Assembly (NCBI GenBank): GCA_016647705.1
Contig: CM028336.1
Coordinates: 15,923,380 to 15,987,379, forward strand
DNA length: 64,000 nt
Source: Eucommia ulmoides
Taxonomy: Eukaryota > Streptophyta > Magnoliopsida > Garryales > Eucommiaceae
Direction: 5' to 3'
Numbering within the stretch: the stretch's first letter is position 1; each line of letters begins with the position of its first letter. Below are positions 22,391-35,040 of this stretch, piece by piece. The translations under genes were made by a program, and so were the position numbers. Under the pieces are notes generated by a model. The model worked only from the letters and a program-made list of their open reading frames with translations, searched no databases and was not told where the DNA came from.

Positions 22391-24419
22391 TATTTCTAGT
22401 TGTATTTTAGAACATTTAGAAAAATAATGAGGTTCATTGTGTTATTTAAATTTTACTTTAAAAACTTTAGGGGCTAATATATTAATTTTAATTTTTGACT
22501 TTTAAAAGTTAAATGATTATTAAGTTATTTAAAAATATAATTTTAAAAATTTTGAGATATAATTAATATTTTCTTTATTTCAAGAGGGTAATTAGCGTAA
22601 ATAAATAAAATAAAACAAAAATTTGTGGTTAAAAAAACTTTGCCTTCCTAATTAAGGAAGACAACAATTAAACAAGTGTTATACAATGACACATGTCCAA
22701 GTCCAAAAAAAAAAAAAATGGTAAAGGAAGACGGTGATCATATTATATGGATATATATAGATATGTATTGTGTGTGTGTGTGTTTTCTACATCGAGAAAA
22801 AAGAAAAAAAGAAAAAAGAAGAAAGCTGAAAGTAGAAATCTCGGCTTTCAAGTATTCTTCTTTCATTCACATATACACACACACAATACATATCTATATA
22901 TCCATATAATATATATATGTATATTTATCACGTTTAATTCATATGTATATAATATGTATATATGTATATATCTAAAATAAAATATATATCACGTTTAATT
23001 CATGGGACTACCTATACAGATATGTATATATGTATATTTATATGTCAAAAATACATATACGTGGGTTCCAGAAATATAGTGGATATAGATATATCAAACT
23101 TGCGAAGAATATAATTTAAAATAAAAATTATAAATTTTATCAACACGACAATTTTTTGTATTTCATTGACTAACAAAAATTTTTAACAGTCAATTACTAT
23201 TGTTTTGCAGATTAAATTATTAACAGGAAATTTTTTGTAGTCGTTGTTGTAATAGTTTTTGTACAGTTAATATTAACTTAAGAAATTAGACTTTAAATAA
23301 TTTTGTATAATCAAAAAATTTGGAAATGAGAAATAATGCATTTTAGGGTCATGCATTGCATATTAGATTTATTTTAAATAAATTTTTAGTTTAGGCCCTT
23401 TTGTTGTTAGGTTCACAAGCGACGTCGACCATGTAGCATTTTGACGATAATATTTTTAGTAGCGCAAAAAATGAATTAAATATATTGTCTTCTATGTAAA
23501 TTGTCAAATTATATTTTCGTACTAAAATGTGATTTTTTTTTTATTAAAATGAATTATTTTATAACGTTATGCGGATCAAGTAAATTTTTAAATGTGGAAA
23601 GTGGTTTTTATTATCCGACTATGCCATAGTATGATCCCGACAGGAGGGTATGTCCTGTGAGATATTATTGGTCCTAACAGGAGGGCATGTCTTATAGGAC
23701 GTTGTATTGTGACCTGACAGTAGGGCAAATCCTGCAAGGAGTTGATATCTGTTGTTGTTGTTGTTGATGATGGTGATTATTATCATGATATGGTAGTTTA
23801 TATCATATGTTGGCTCATACCATTAGAGATATTAAATGTCCCTGACACTGATGATAACCTTAGATTGTATAGTGGTACAGGTTACCGTACCGTCGTAACT
23901 CCCGATAATGAGGTAAAATGATCCTATGGCTAGTAGAGAAATATGTGTGTGGTATTTTATTATATATCAAAATAATTTGAATGGTTGATTTAAATGCATT
24001 ATTTTATTACAATGGTAATTGTGGAATTTTATTTCGACTCAGTGTGCGATTATCTGTTATATTTTTGAAAAGTAATATTTGATAATTATACTTGATCCAT
24101 AAAATATTTGTTTGGTCTCAAATGCTGCAACTAGAGACGGGTCCACTACTGGCACTAGGTAAAATCCGAAATTGGTGTCGTTTTTGGAGGATTTCGCTAG
24201 ACAGGTGTGAACCGTGAAGGGTTCAATTTTTTTATAGTTTTGTTATGGATATTTTGGGACACATGTATTTTTTGGTATTGAGATTAATAAATATATTTTT
24301 GGAAAAAAAAATCAATAGCACCACATGTTTTATATATGTATTTGTTGGTTGGTCGGATAATGTCAAGTTGACGTTACACCCGGCCTCGGGCGATAGGGCC
24401 CCGGGGTGGGGCGTGACAA
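22391..24419. mobile_element. Second solo LTR (about 2.0 kb) in the copia integrase
   Basis: On the minus strand it begins TGTCACGCCCCACCCCGGGG and ends near AAATACA. It interrupts the copia integrase, whose frame resumes on both sides. Flanks TCTAG and ATTAG match at 3 of 5 bases, so the target duplication is decayed or the edge is off by a base or two. Three degenerate copies of GACAGGAGGGTATGTCCTGT lie near 23635-23735. The TGTCACGCCCC start is typical of Ty3/gypsy LTRs. Confidence 0.65.
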
Positions 24420-24479
24420 TTAGGTTTAGAAAAATACGGTTTTTATATTCCATTGCATTATTTGAACGAAATTTTTTGA

Positions 24480-25266
24480 TATTCCGAGAGAATTGAGTTT
24501 GAACCATAAAAGAAAAATCAGAATATATTTGAAAGAGTTCAGATCTGCTTTTTATAAGAAATAATCACGTATAACGAGAATAGTCATCCACAAATATAAC
24601 AAAATAGCGAGCACCACCCCTTGATACATGAGGAAAACCCCCCCAAACATCATAATGTACTAAATCAAAAGGTGCAAAGAAAACAAACTAACTCTCATTA
24701 AAAGGTAAAGCTGATTGTTTTGCAAGTTGACAATGAATACAATGAAAAGACTCATGCTGAAATGAACCTAACTGATCACTAGAAATAAGAGAATGTAGAC
24801 GGTTGAATGAAGTGTGACCTAACCAAGAGTGCCACAATTCCACGGATGAGAGAGTTGGGATGAATACGGTTGATTGGTCTGGTGATGGTGAGAATGGGAC
24901 TTGGAGGTAAGTGAGCTCAAAGAGACATTCAACATTATAGCTGGTTCCAAGGAGTTTTCTTGTTTGAGGGTCCTGCACATGACAACCAGTAGAAGAAAAA
25001 TGCAAGTTAAGTCCAAGATCACATAGTTGTCTAATAGATATAAGGTTAAGTGTAAGATTAGAGACCAAATATGTGTTAGAGAGAGACAAATGAGAACTGT
25101 CAACATGTCTAGTGTGGCGGACCAACATATTTGATCCATTGGTAGTGTGAATATTAAGTGCATGCTCATCATGGGTTTTAGAGGAAAAGTTAGAGGCATC
25201 AGAAGTCATGTGATTGCAACAGGCAGAATCAAAATACCATCGGGATGTACCTAGTGTAGCTGACAT
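24480..25266 (-). pseudogene. Copia protease, GAG-pre-integrase and integrase N-terminal part
   Basis: A 192-codon open stretch (24688-25266) encodes WYFDSACCNHMT, the copia protease active site region (DSA rather than DSG), then LWHSWLGHTSFNRL of the pre-integrase domain and HCIHCQLAKQSALPF of the integrase zinc region. Integrase core pieces, including FRSNNAMEYKN, lie at 24480-24600 in another frame. Confidence 0.85.
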
Positions 25267-25289
25267 GGCTATATTGTTACCAATTTTAT

Positions 25290-26310
25290 TTAGAGCCTCG
25301 GTAAGCGCAGTACAGAGATCACTCTAATTAGGTGGAGAGCTGGATGAAGTTGGTGTAGCATCAGTGGCTTCAGCAATAACATTCTTTGGCTTGGAATAAA
25401 ACTAATTGCGAGAGCCTCGAAAACGATATTGGTTCCCATTGGACTGATTTCCAGATGGAAATTTAGGGCAGTCTTCGAGATAGAGACTTAGTTCTCTGCA
25501 GACTTTACACAGGCAAAAATGACATTTGAGCAATTCATGCCCTTGTGAATGATAATGCTTGTAATATAAGGGCTTTTAGGATAGGTTGGCCTTGGCAGCT
25601 GGTGTGGCAAGAGCAACTAGTGCTGCAGGAGTAATTGGTGCTACAAGGGTAACATCTGTATGAGATCCTTGTAATGTGGAAAGACGTGTTTCCTCACTGA
25701 ATAGATCATAAAATACGTCGTTTAGGGAAGGTATCACACCCCAGTGTAGGATTGAAGTTGGTACAGGCTCAAATTCCTCTATCAAGCCCATTAGGAAGCT
25801 TGTTTCAGTTCGATACTTTCTATGAACGTCAACATCTTTTGTGCATTCCTAGATTGGCTCAGTGAGAGTCAACTGGTTCTACACGGCAGTCATCTGAGAT
25901 AAGAAACTACTGATAGTTTTCCCAAGTTCTTGGAGTATGCTATGAAGGGCAGAAATGAGACGATACCGATTTGAGATGTATGCCTTGGTGTGGCGGTGCT
26001 GGAGAAGATCCCAAACGTCTTTAGCTGTATGGAGTGTACCAAATTAAAGTTTGATCTTCGGATAATGGTGGCACGAAACCATGTGAGAATTTGGTGATTT
26101 TTGTTATCCTAGTCCTCTAAACGGTCAATGTGTTTGTAAGCATCTTCGTCGTTCTTCTTATTGGGTTCAGTAATATCTCCAGTTATGAAATGCCACAATT
26201 TTCTTCCATAGAGGAAATCAAACATTTCTTGAGCCCATACAACATAATTAGATTAATCCAGAACAGTAATGATAACCCAGGGTAAGTCCGATTCAACCAT
26301 AGGTGCAAAG
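25290..26310 (-). pseudogene. Copia gag remnant
   Basis: Gag homology begins near 26300 (MVESDLPWVIITVLD) and runs with stops through EMFDFLYGRKLWHFITGDIT and later MGLIEEFEPVPTSILHWGV. It ends with a cysteine-rich part (CKVCRELSLYLEDCP) that stands where the nucleocapsid knuckle should be. Region 26310-27058 is the untranslated leader up to the primer site. Confidence 0.75.
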
Positions 26311-27058
26311 AGAGAGGTGAACCAATGTAGAAACCACAAAATATAATAGAAAGTATGTTCTGTGAGCCTTAAATCATAAAACAGAGGTCGAACACAGAAT
26401 CAGAATATAAGAAAATCCTAGGAATCGAGCCAACTTTGCAGAAAATCGGTCTAAAAATGCTTGAACCGGTAAAAGAAATTACCTCAGAAAAAACTCGATG
26501 AAGTAGAAATTCAAATGCTGACTGGAACTGAAGTGGCGGTCAACTAATGACGTGGCAGTCAATAGATGACGTGGCGCCGACGGGGCAGCTGACTGGGTTT
26601 CTTGGGTTGACGTGGCAGTGGTATGCTGAAACAATTTTTGCGGCGGCGCGTGGATCTAGGCCAGAGACGATGAAACTGCGCGTGCGGGCGCGTGGATGGT
26701 TGGATCTGGGTGTTCTTTGCGTCGTTGGAATTGTCTTGTTGAGACGGTTCCGATAGTATATTGTTTGATGGATTTAGAGCACTGGTTGAGGCGATAGAGC
26801 CCAAAATCCGAGGTGGCGAGGTGTGGTGGTACTGCAAGCTATTTGGTGTGCATGAGGGCGCGTCTAAGCTCTAGTGGCGGTAAATGTGGTGGCGTTGTAT
26901 TTGTCTCTGCGAGATGAAGATGGTACTGTACTGATTATTAATACCAGAGTGGGGATGAGGCCTATAGTAGCGACGAAAGTCTCGGAAGAATAAGAAGGGT
27001 GGCGGCAGAAGCTTTAGGGTTGCGAAAACGTTTGGAAGAACAGGTCTAGGAAAGACTT

Positions 27059-27071
27059 GCTCTTGATACCA
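27059..27071 (-). other. Copia primer binding site
   Basis: TGGTATCAAGAGC directly follows the 5-prime LTR on the minus strand. It is complementary to the 3-prime end of initiator methionine tRNA with a single extra base. Confidence 0.9.
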
Positions 27072-27227
27072 TGTTAAGATGATTGAGAAGTGGGAGAATG
27101 AATCATATATTGATGTGTTTGAAAGAGTTACAAGAATACAACGATATATACACAAATTTATATGGGAGTGAGGTTAGGGTTTTTTTCTAATGGGTCACGT
27201 GGGCCAAGCTCATATAATACATTAACA
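27072..27227 (-). repeat. 5-prime LTR of the copia element
   Basis: This 156-bp LTR pairs with 17630-17785. It is followed outward by CCGTT, and the interrupted hAT-like sequence resumes at 27228. Confidence 0.85.
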
Positions 27228-27731
27228 CCGTTTATGATTTTTAAATTTTATAAAAAACTAAAACCAAATCCAAAATCAAAATTGCAGACCATTGTTTCTT
27301 ATATATCAACTAAAACATGACTAAAATTTAAAATATAAATTCCAAAAGCAAAAACCAAACCACAAAACTATTAATTGTTACAATAAATATTTCTAATAAT
27401 AAATAAAATACAACAATAAAATCATAAATAATAGTCACAAATGAATTACAACAATAAAATCATAGATAATAGTCATAATGAAGTGATGAGAAAGGAGCAA
27501 GAGAATATTCAAGGAGCAGGAGCACTTGATCGGCCAAGTAAACAAATAAAATACAATCCTAGCTGACGGCCTATATGTTGCTACACGGTTTAGTTACGCG
27601 GTTACTATCCCAAAATGAAAACCAAAACTGCGTTGGTTTCTAAATTTAAAACCAAAACTAAAACCATTTAGTCGGTTTCAAAACCGAATTGCTCAGTTCA
27701 GTTTCGTGCGGTTATCCGTTGGTTCGGTTGT
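27228..27731. mobile_element. Right part of the hAT-like element
   Basis: It continues the AACCAAAAC-type subterminal repeats of 17457-17629, for example ACCAAAACTAAAACC and CGGTTTCAAAACCG. It ends at GGTTCGGTTG without a terminal TIR, directly against the first 660-bp repeat. The end was probably lost in the event that placed the virus-derived block. Confidence 0.5.
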
Positions 27732-28397
27732 AATTTTTATATTCGCTGCAGAAACCTAGATATTTTATTTTCATTTTCTTTAAGTCGTATCAAATCCATG
27801 TTTGTATTTAACAAAAAACAAAATTTGATTATGTATTGTGCAATGTTGGATCATAGTAACATCGAGAAATTTAGTTTCGGGATTTTCTTTAATCCTGGGA
27901 TAAAATGATAACGTAAAAATATGAAAATTAGTTTTTGAATTATATGAAAAATGACAATCGAGCAAATCGATGGAGTAGTGTCATGGTCTGAGTCATGACA
28001 TCGGGTGAAGTAGAATCACGGCATAATAGTTGCAATAACCGCTATTATGCCACTACTGCAGGGTGGCGACGTTGGTGGTTGAACAGCTACCGCTTCAGTG
28101 ACGGTTGGGCAACGACCTAATTGTTGCCAACAACGGCAACGCGGTGGCAAGGCATAGGTCGGTTTCTTCGACAACAGATGACAACCTATGGTGACTCTTG
28201 GATCTCTTTTGGTTGTTTTTTTGGATTTTTTGAAATGTTGGTCAAAGTTTGACTCTTTTTAAAAAAAAAAAAAAAAATCAATTTAGAAACCTAATTTAAA
28301 TTTTAGATCTTGCCTATGTTTAAATTATGGTATCTTTTTAAAATTCTAAGTTCTCTCGCTTTATTTAAATATTTAAAATATTTATTTAAATCATCAT
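27732..28397 (+). repeat. Long direct repeat, copy 1 (left of endogenous virus)
   Basis: About 660 bp beginning AATTTTTATATTCGCTGCAG. It is closely similar over its whole length to 44754-45410, in the same orientation, with small gaps only. It contains a perfect inverted repeat, GGCATAATAG at 28020-28029 and CTATTATGCC at 28042-28051. It lacks TG...CA ends, so it is not a standard LTR. Viral homology begins just after it. Confidence 0.9.
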
Positions 28398-28429
28398 TAG
28401 AGCGGTGTTCCAGTCTAGGTTACAAAACC

Positions 28430-29470
28430 CTTTACTCTATTGAGGATAGAAAATAGTAAAAGCCCTAAATTATAGAAGAATTGTTCCGAAACATCTTTAA
28501 AAAATGTAAGAACACTGTCTCAAACCTCAACCTAGGATCATGTCCATTTGGTTCTAATTCCAGATTAGGTCCTAAAGAATTCCATATGTCTCTATGTAAT
28601 GTTGAAGATAGACTTAGAAACTAGAAAGACATTGGCCTTCCAGAATAAAATGGAAAAGAAATTTGGGAAATGTTAAAATTTGATTAAAAAATTATCAAGA
28701 AAATAGGATCTATAGAAAAGGAATATCAATATACTATCAAGACTGTCAATAATTCAAAAACCTTGCACTCTGATAATTCAAGACAAAAATTAAGACTACT
28801 AACGAAAGATAACTTACAAACTTTTATTTAAAATTACGATAGAATTCACATAGGATTAGTACAAGTAGGAATATTCCCTTTAACTAGAAAATGATTAAAT
28901 AAACCCATATGCATTGTCCTTAGGGATTCAAGACATCAAGAATTTGACGACTCATTATTAGGAATGTTAGAAGCCAATATAGCCGAAGGACCAATATATT
29001 TTGAATGCTATCCAAATATTAGAGCTAACTTAAATGAGGAATCATTAGACAAAATTCTAACCTTAGATATTCAATCGAAAATTATAAAATGAGCAAAGGA
29101 TCAAAAAATTTAGAAATAATTTATAGAGTATATTACAAAGTAACAACATCAACAATTTTTCCTAACGCAAAAAGAGAAAGTCCTAAAGGAATGACAACAT
29201 TTATTCAAGCTAATGAAGATAGAACAGTTTTGGTCTCTCAACCAAGAAAACTTCAATGGAATAAAATTATAACTGGAAGAGAATGAAATTTTCAAGAATT
29301 TGCTAAAGAAGTCAAAATAGTAGGATTATCAAAAACTGTAGTAACAAGTTTTAATCAAGATCAAGATGGAAATTTTATAGTAAATTTTCAAACACCCATA
29401 ATTAAATCAAGAAACCTTAACTCTGCTCAAACATTTGAAATTATCATGATTTAGGAAGAAAATTTAAAAT
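28430..29470 (+). pseudogene. Caulimovirid movement protein remnant
   Basis: Cell-to-cell movement protein homology of the caulimovirid 30K-type family. The strongest part is about 28835-29085, containing the block around LRDSRHQEFDDSLLG and the GPIYFECYPN motif, followed by a YRVYYK motif near 29120. In-frame stops (for example near 28440, 28650, 28895, 29090 and 29285) show it is dead. The N-terminal part up to 28430 touches the left direct repeat. Confidence 0.8.
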
Positions 29471-29552
29471 ATTTATACAAAACCAAATAAATATTACAAG
29501 TTAAAAGGAGTTAATTTCGAATCTAACACACCTCAATGAATTTATGAAGAAG

Positions 29553-29872
29553 AATCTGAAGGTTCTTTCTCCCCTAGTGCCTCTCAAATCCTAGATGAAA
29601 ATAAAAATAATAATCAAATATTAACCATCAATAGAAAATTCAAAATAGGTATGGACTACTTAAGAAAATAATTCATGCAAGAAAGCAACACCAAAGAAAG
29701 AAAGAATTTTTTCAAAAAACATTCTGCAAAAGAACGAGAAAAAATTAAATCAAAATGGAAAAAGAAAATAATTAGAGAAAAAAGAAATATACACTTCTTT
29801 GATTACTATAAATATTATAAGAGAAAATATATTCAAGTTATTGAAACAAACAAGAAAACATACTTTTTGTGA
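29553..29872 (+). repeat. Viral linker segment, copy 1
   Basis: Charged, lysine-rich coding-like segment (KKK, KERE, KRNIHFFDYYKYY motifs) between the movement and coat protein regions. It is repeated with few changes at 30690-31010. Copy 1 breaks off at 29872 against the inverted leader block. Confidence 0.85.
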
Positions 29873-30675
29873 TTCAAGAGAAATAAAAAAAACTTGCAAC
29901 TAAGGAATAATTACTCCATGAAAACTGCACCTTTAGAACTGGCAAGAGCATCAGTCTCCCACCCCCTCGGGAACATGGCTCACTGACTCTGATTCCAGAG
30001 TCGGGACCGGGATAGGGGTGACGGCAGAAAGGTTGAGCAAATTATTAAAATTTTATTGAAAATCATAGAAGTACATCATGAAACATTGAGAGTACATGAT
30101 ACAAATATTGAAATACATAAAAGAAAAATATAAAAAACTTGCAACGGAAATCTAGAATAAACCTTTTATAAATATTGAAAATATATTGAAGGGTTGTAGA
30201 GAGACACTCAAAAAAATATTTGAACACTCATGATTGGAAAGTAATATTTCAAAATTTTCTTGTAAGTTTTTGGTGAAATTTTTTTGTGTCCTTCAACTGA
30301 TCATTTTCTTCTTCTTTTATATAGGAAGTGGCTGATATCCGGATCTTGAAAATTGCTGACGAATTTTACTTTTGAAAAGGTAATAGCTTTTTTTTTTAAT
30401 GGTGACGTTACCTTTTGACAAATTTGTTGCCTTGTTTCTAGAATTATGAAGTAGGCATCCGTATGTTGTAATTTTGAAAGGAATCTTTCCAAATAACTCC
30501 AAAGTGACATTTGCCTAACTTTTCCTTTTTCTTTGTCTTGATCTCGAGTTTGTTGTTCTTGACATATTTTTTTTTATAAGGGAATAATGGTGACATAGAT
30601 TTGATGTATGATGATGTCAACAATGACGATTATTGATACAATTATTGAGATGACCATACCACACATGGGCGATGA
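29873..30675 (-). promoter_or_regulatory. Inverted viral leader, promoter and polyadenylation block
   Basis: This block is the reverse of the viral intergenic region whose plus-strand copy lies at 44150-44695. On the minus strand it holds, in order, a TGACG-type (as-1-like) site at 30403-30412, a TATA box TATATAAAAG at 30314-30323, a polyadenylation AATAAA at 30052-30057, and a tRNA-Met-like primer site TGGAATCAGAGTC at 29985-29997. These match the plan of a caulimovirid pregenomic RNA promoter and leader. Whether it still drives transcription cannot be seen. Confidence 0.8.
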
Positions 30676-30689
30676 CCTTTGGGAAATCT

Positions 30690-31010
30690 GAAGGCTCTTT
30701 CTCTCCTACTGTCTCTCAAATCCTAGATGAAAATCAAAGAAATAATCAAATATTAACCATCAATAGAGAATTCGAAATAGAGATGGACTACTTAAGAAAA
30801 TAATTCATACAAGAAAGCAACACCAAAGAAAGAAAGAAATTTTTTAAAAAACATTTTGTAGAAGAACGAGAAAAAATTAAATCAAAATGGAAAAAGAAAA
30901 TGATTAGAGAAAAAAGAAATATACACTTCCTTGATTACTATAAATATTACAAGAGAAAATATATTCAAGCTATTCAAACAAACATGAAAACATGGAAAAT
31001 AATAGATAAT
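30690..31010 (+). repeat. Viral linker segment, copy 2
   Basis: A second copy of 29553-29872 in the same orientation. It shares the segment from CTCTCAAATCCTAGATGAAA to AGAGAAAATATATTCAAG. After it, sequence continues into the coat protein region, so this copy is the one linked to the downstream genes. Confidence 0.85.
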
Positions 31011-32660
31011 AATCAAAATATTAATTCAATACATCAACTCTTAGACAAAATTGAGATATAACACAGAAACTTCAAAATTATAACATTTCCTTTCAAAAAA
31101 GTAGAAACTAACTCTCAAAATAATATTGATCATATATTAGTCAAAATAATTGTACCAATCAAATACTACATACTACCTCGGAATAACTAAATAGAATAGA
31201 AAACACTTTTGAAACCTTAGTAGAAACAAAACAATCAAAATCGCAAGATAATAAAGAAGCTAGGAATGAAATAAAATTTTAAAATCCCATTCATTAAGTT
31301 TTTGAAATAGATAATGATTTCAAATTCAATTTAGGAATAAAAAATTCAAAAGAAGTAAATAAACTGTTAGACATTGTTAACGAAAAATTATCAAAATTAA
31401 ATATAAAAGACAACACTGCCAATACCTTGTCAATAGAAGAAGATCTCAGGAGTTAATTCGAAGAAGATAATAACCTAGAAATCAATAGGATACAATACCC
31501 AAGAGAAAAATCAAATTGGAGACCAACTCAAAAACCTTATTATCTTAGACCCTCTTTCCCTGACCAATTATATGAAGAAAAACTTATTTCTAGATCGGCT
31601 TATGATGGTTCATTTATTTACGAATGGAATATAGACAGACTAACAGAATATCAAATATTAGGAATACTTAACGAAATGGCTATGGAAGCAGTAGCCTACA
31701 AAATGAGAAATATGAGAGAAGTCTTAATAGTCAAATTAATGACTCAAGGATTTACATGACAATTAAGAGGATGGTGGGATAATACCCTCACCTGTCAAGA
31801 AAAAACTAGTGTTATAGATGCCGTCAAAATTAAAGGAACTAGTCAAGAACCTGAATCAGATGTCGTCTGTACCCTAATCTGGACAATAACAAAAGTATTC
31901 ATTGGAGAACCCAAGAATGTAATAGATAAAAATGATGAAATTTTATCAAATCTTAGATGCTCAAGACAACAAGACTTCAAATAGTACAATGATGTATTTC
32001 TGTCAAAAATATTCTTTAGAATAGATAACAGATAAGCCAATTGAAAAGAAAGATTTCTAGAGGGATTACCAAAATTGTTTGCCCTGAATATCAAAGAAAG
32101 AATTCGAAAGGAGTTAGGAACTGACTAAAGTAAACTAACTTATGGACAAATAATAATTGTGATAAACAAAGAAGGATTGATTTTATGTAATAACTAAAAA
32201 TTACAATAAAAAATGAAGAACGAACTCCATCAAAGCAGAAATGAATTAGAAGATTTTTGTAATCAATATGGTTATGAAAAAAATTCAAGCACCATCTTAA
32301 AAATAAAGACAAAAAAAAAAAAAAAAACACACTATCAAAAAATATTATTCAAAACCAAACAAGAAATTCTAGTAAATAGGAAAAATATTTTGAAAGACAA
32401 AAATTCGTCGTTAAATCAAAACCAAGATCAAACAAAAAGGAAATAATATGTTACAAATGTGGGAAACCTGAACATTATAGTAAAAATTGTAGAAAGAAAG
32501 AAAAGATACAAACACTAGACTGCAGTAAAAAATTGAAAGAACAGATAATGAACTTACTCATAAATAGCGAAACAAAAAATTCACCAAATGAATCATAAAA
32601 TGAGGAATTAAATGAAATAATAAAAACCTTGAGTAAAACTTCCGATCAAGAATCAACAGA
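31011..32660 (+). pseudogene. Caulimovirid coat protein remnant with zinc knuckle
   Basis: Coat protein homology is clearest at about 31590-32100, with the conserved GWWDN motif after a stop. A CX2CX4HX4C zinc knuckle at 32449-32490 ends the domain and normally binds the packaged RNA. An acidic tail follows. There are many stops and several frame changes, including an A-run near 32310-32325. The reading frame is interrupted further on by a solo LTR. Confidence 0.8.
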
Positions 32661-32756
32661 ATCATGCAATGAAGATTAAGGATTTTGCAAATGCTCAAGA
32701 ACAATAAATGTACTTTCAAAAAATAAACAAGATCATGTTAGAAATGATAGAACATA

Positions 32757-33599
32757 TGTAACGACCCGATTTTCCAAGACCGCCACCCGATTTTTTCCCT
32801 TAGAGAATTAAAACTAAAACCGAAAGACCCATATTCTATTACATAAATCTAAGATTTTTTTTATTTTTTTTACAATGCGACGGCGACAATTATAATTTGT
32901 CGATTTATCGAATTAATTTTACAATAGTGAATAATCAATACAATTATTTATTCTATTATAATTTATCAAGAAATTTACAGTATAATTCAAATAGTGGTCT
33001 TAATTGTATATATATAATTATAAAATTTCAAATAAAACTATTAAAACTATTTCAAATTTTAATTCCTTGCCGATTCGCTCACGGTAGTTGTAAATAATAA
33101 ATACGACTATAACAAATTTAATAAAAATTCAGATAAAATTTATGACGTTGTTTCACTCTCACCGGCCCTACAATTAAAATTGTGGGGTTGTGAGTTAACG
33201 CTCAATAGAATTTCAACCCTTCTAATACGTGTATTTAATTAATACAACAAATAAATCACATATGCATGTTTTTCATATAATCATAATTATTCCATGGAAA
33301 TTAACAACTATAATTCGACAACAATAATAACATAAATATCACAATACATGGGAATATTAAATATATATATTAGAAGAGTTAAAAATAAAATTTCTACCTG
33401 AAATCTGAAGCTGAAATCCAAACCGAAATACTTTTCAGAACAACTTTCCAATAACAAAATGAAGAACATCTCAAAGACTCAAATATCTGAAGCATGAGAT
33501 TTTATAAAATCTCATGTATTAGAAACCCCCTAATCCTCTAATCATTTCTTGTCCTATATACCTATATATTGACCGAATTTGTATTCTCATTCCTTTTAC

Positions 33600-33644
<45 letters not shown>

Positions 33645-33933
33645 GTAACCACATACACACACGTCACTATAAATGTGTGGTTAATGTGGTTTTCTTCCTT
33701 AGGAAGGAAATCATATTAACCATTTATTTATTTATTTATTTTTATTTACATAATGTCTCTCTTAAAATAAAGAAAATATTAATTATATTTCAAAAAATTT
33801 AAAAATCAATTTAAAATTAACATTCAACTCCAAAAATTATCAAATATTATTTATCCTCTAAATTTATAAAACAATTCCAAAATATTAAGCTTATATAATA
33901 TATTCAAAAATATAAATTTCTAGGGGTATTACA
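32757..33933. mobile_element. Solo LTR (1177 bp) inside the viral remnant
   Basis: Begins TGTAACGACCCGATTTTCC and ends TAGGGGTATTACA, with the inverted TGTAA/TTACA ends usual for gypsy LTRs. Flanks ACATA and ATATA match at 4 of 5. Removing it rejoins virus-derived sequence. It contains a (TTA)n run at 33602-33644 and TATA-rich sequence but no gene. Confidence 0.75.
33602..33644. repeat. (TTA)n microsatellite
   Basis: About 14 TTA units inside the solo LTR at 32757-33933. It gives a false poly-leucine frame. Confidence 0.95.
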
Positions 33934-34171
33934 ATATATTCAGGACCCTGAAGTCAAAGAGGAATACTTACTCAAATTAAAACATAAACTTCTCCAAGAA
34001 GAACAATCTAAAGAAACAAAAAAAAGAATATAATATAAAAAAAATATAATCAAAAGATATATCAAAGCAAAATCACAACCCACAATTAAAGACTTAAAAC
34101 AAGATATTAATAATGTTAACAATAGACTACAAAAAGAAATTAATAATCTCAAATATCATAATAAAAGTATT
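33934..34171 (+). pseudogene. Viral coding remnant between the solo LTR and gypsy element
   Basis: Lysine- and glutamate-rich coding-like sequence with coiled-coil character and internal stops, continuing the virus-derived block. It is split from its continuation at 42148 by the gypsy element. Confidence 0.5.
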
Positions 34172-34962
34172 TGATAAGGGTATTTTTGAGCACCTCTGAG
34201 TTAGCACTTGGGACCCAACCACGTGTCAATCATCGCAATAACAGGGACGTATTCTGGAATCCACAATGCCACGCTGGAGCATACGCCGACTACGGCTCCT
34301 CTCTGGAATCTCATTTGTACCTAGGGAAGAGCGAAGAGCCCCACAGGGACGTGCCGTTCTGATCCGTGCCCTCGGCGATCAATTTTAGGGACTCAGCCGT
34401 TCACCTCAACCGGCTCCTATTTTTACCTTGTTTTTTCTCCAGGACTTCATGGATCTCTACTTTTCTCCACCAGCTCACTGCCGCAGGCCTGACAAAGGCC
34501 CGCGAGCTTCGTCAAATGGGCCCAAAAGCCCAAGCCCAACGATTATCTCTTAAACGCCCCGAATCATCGGCTAAACACAGGGTTTCAACTAATCAATCGT
34601 GTTTAGGCCCGACTAATCATCTCCAACGCCTATATATATCGGGGGCTATGTAAGCCTGAAGTATGCTGGAATATACTTACATTACGTGCGAGTTCATTTG
34701 CTTACTTGCTATTTTCTGTACCTTTTCTCTCTGAGCACTGATTACCTCGTCAGAGGGGCTTTACCAGGATAAACCCCGGTCTGAGTCTTCTGTAGATACA
34801 CTTCCTGAGGAGCAGGACTCTAGAAATAACAGGTCAGTCCTCTCAGGACCCAGCATAGCTCACGCGAGGACTTTTCAACCGACGACTCCACCTCAGCAAG
34901 AGGACCCACCCGTCATCCGACTGGATCATACTCGAGGTGTGTACCAATTTTATGCACCAACA
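34172..34962 (+). repeat. 5-prime LTR of the gypsy element
   Basis: Same length as 41357-42147 and clearly similar, but with visible scattered substitutions, so the insertion is not recent. A TATA-like TATATATATCGG lies near 34630. Confidence 0.9.
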
Positions 34963-35040
34963 GTTTGGCACCGTCTATGGGAACTGAGCAAAAAGTCTTC
35001 CCCTGATCATTGCTCTTTACTCAACTAAGCTTAAGTGATC

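Larger units (their letters stand above)
17630..27227 (-). mobile_element. Ty1/copia retrotransposon, minus strand, with nested solo LTRs
   Basis: The LTRs are 156 bp each (17630-17785 and 27072-27227). On the minus strand they start TGTTAATGTATTATATG and end CATCTTAACA (one copy ends TA instead of CA). The primer site TGGTATCAAGAGC (27059-27071) matches initiator Met tRNA. The polypurine tract is TGAGTTTGAGGGGGA (17786-17800). Flanks TCGTT and CCGTT form a 5-bp target duplication with one change. Without the two nested solo LTRs the element is about 5.3 kb and has the copia order gag, protease, integrase, reverse transcriptase, RNase H. The short LTRs suggest the Ale/Retrofit lineage (inference). 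Stops and shifts make it inactive. Confidence 0.9.

Noticed and set aside
33569-33802. Frame with a long leucine run
   Set aside because: It is read through a (TTA)n microsatellite in a solo LTR.
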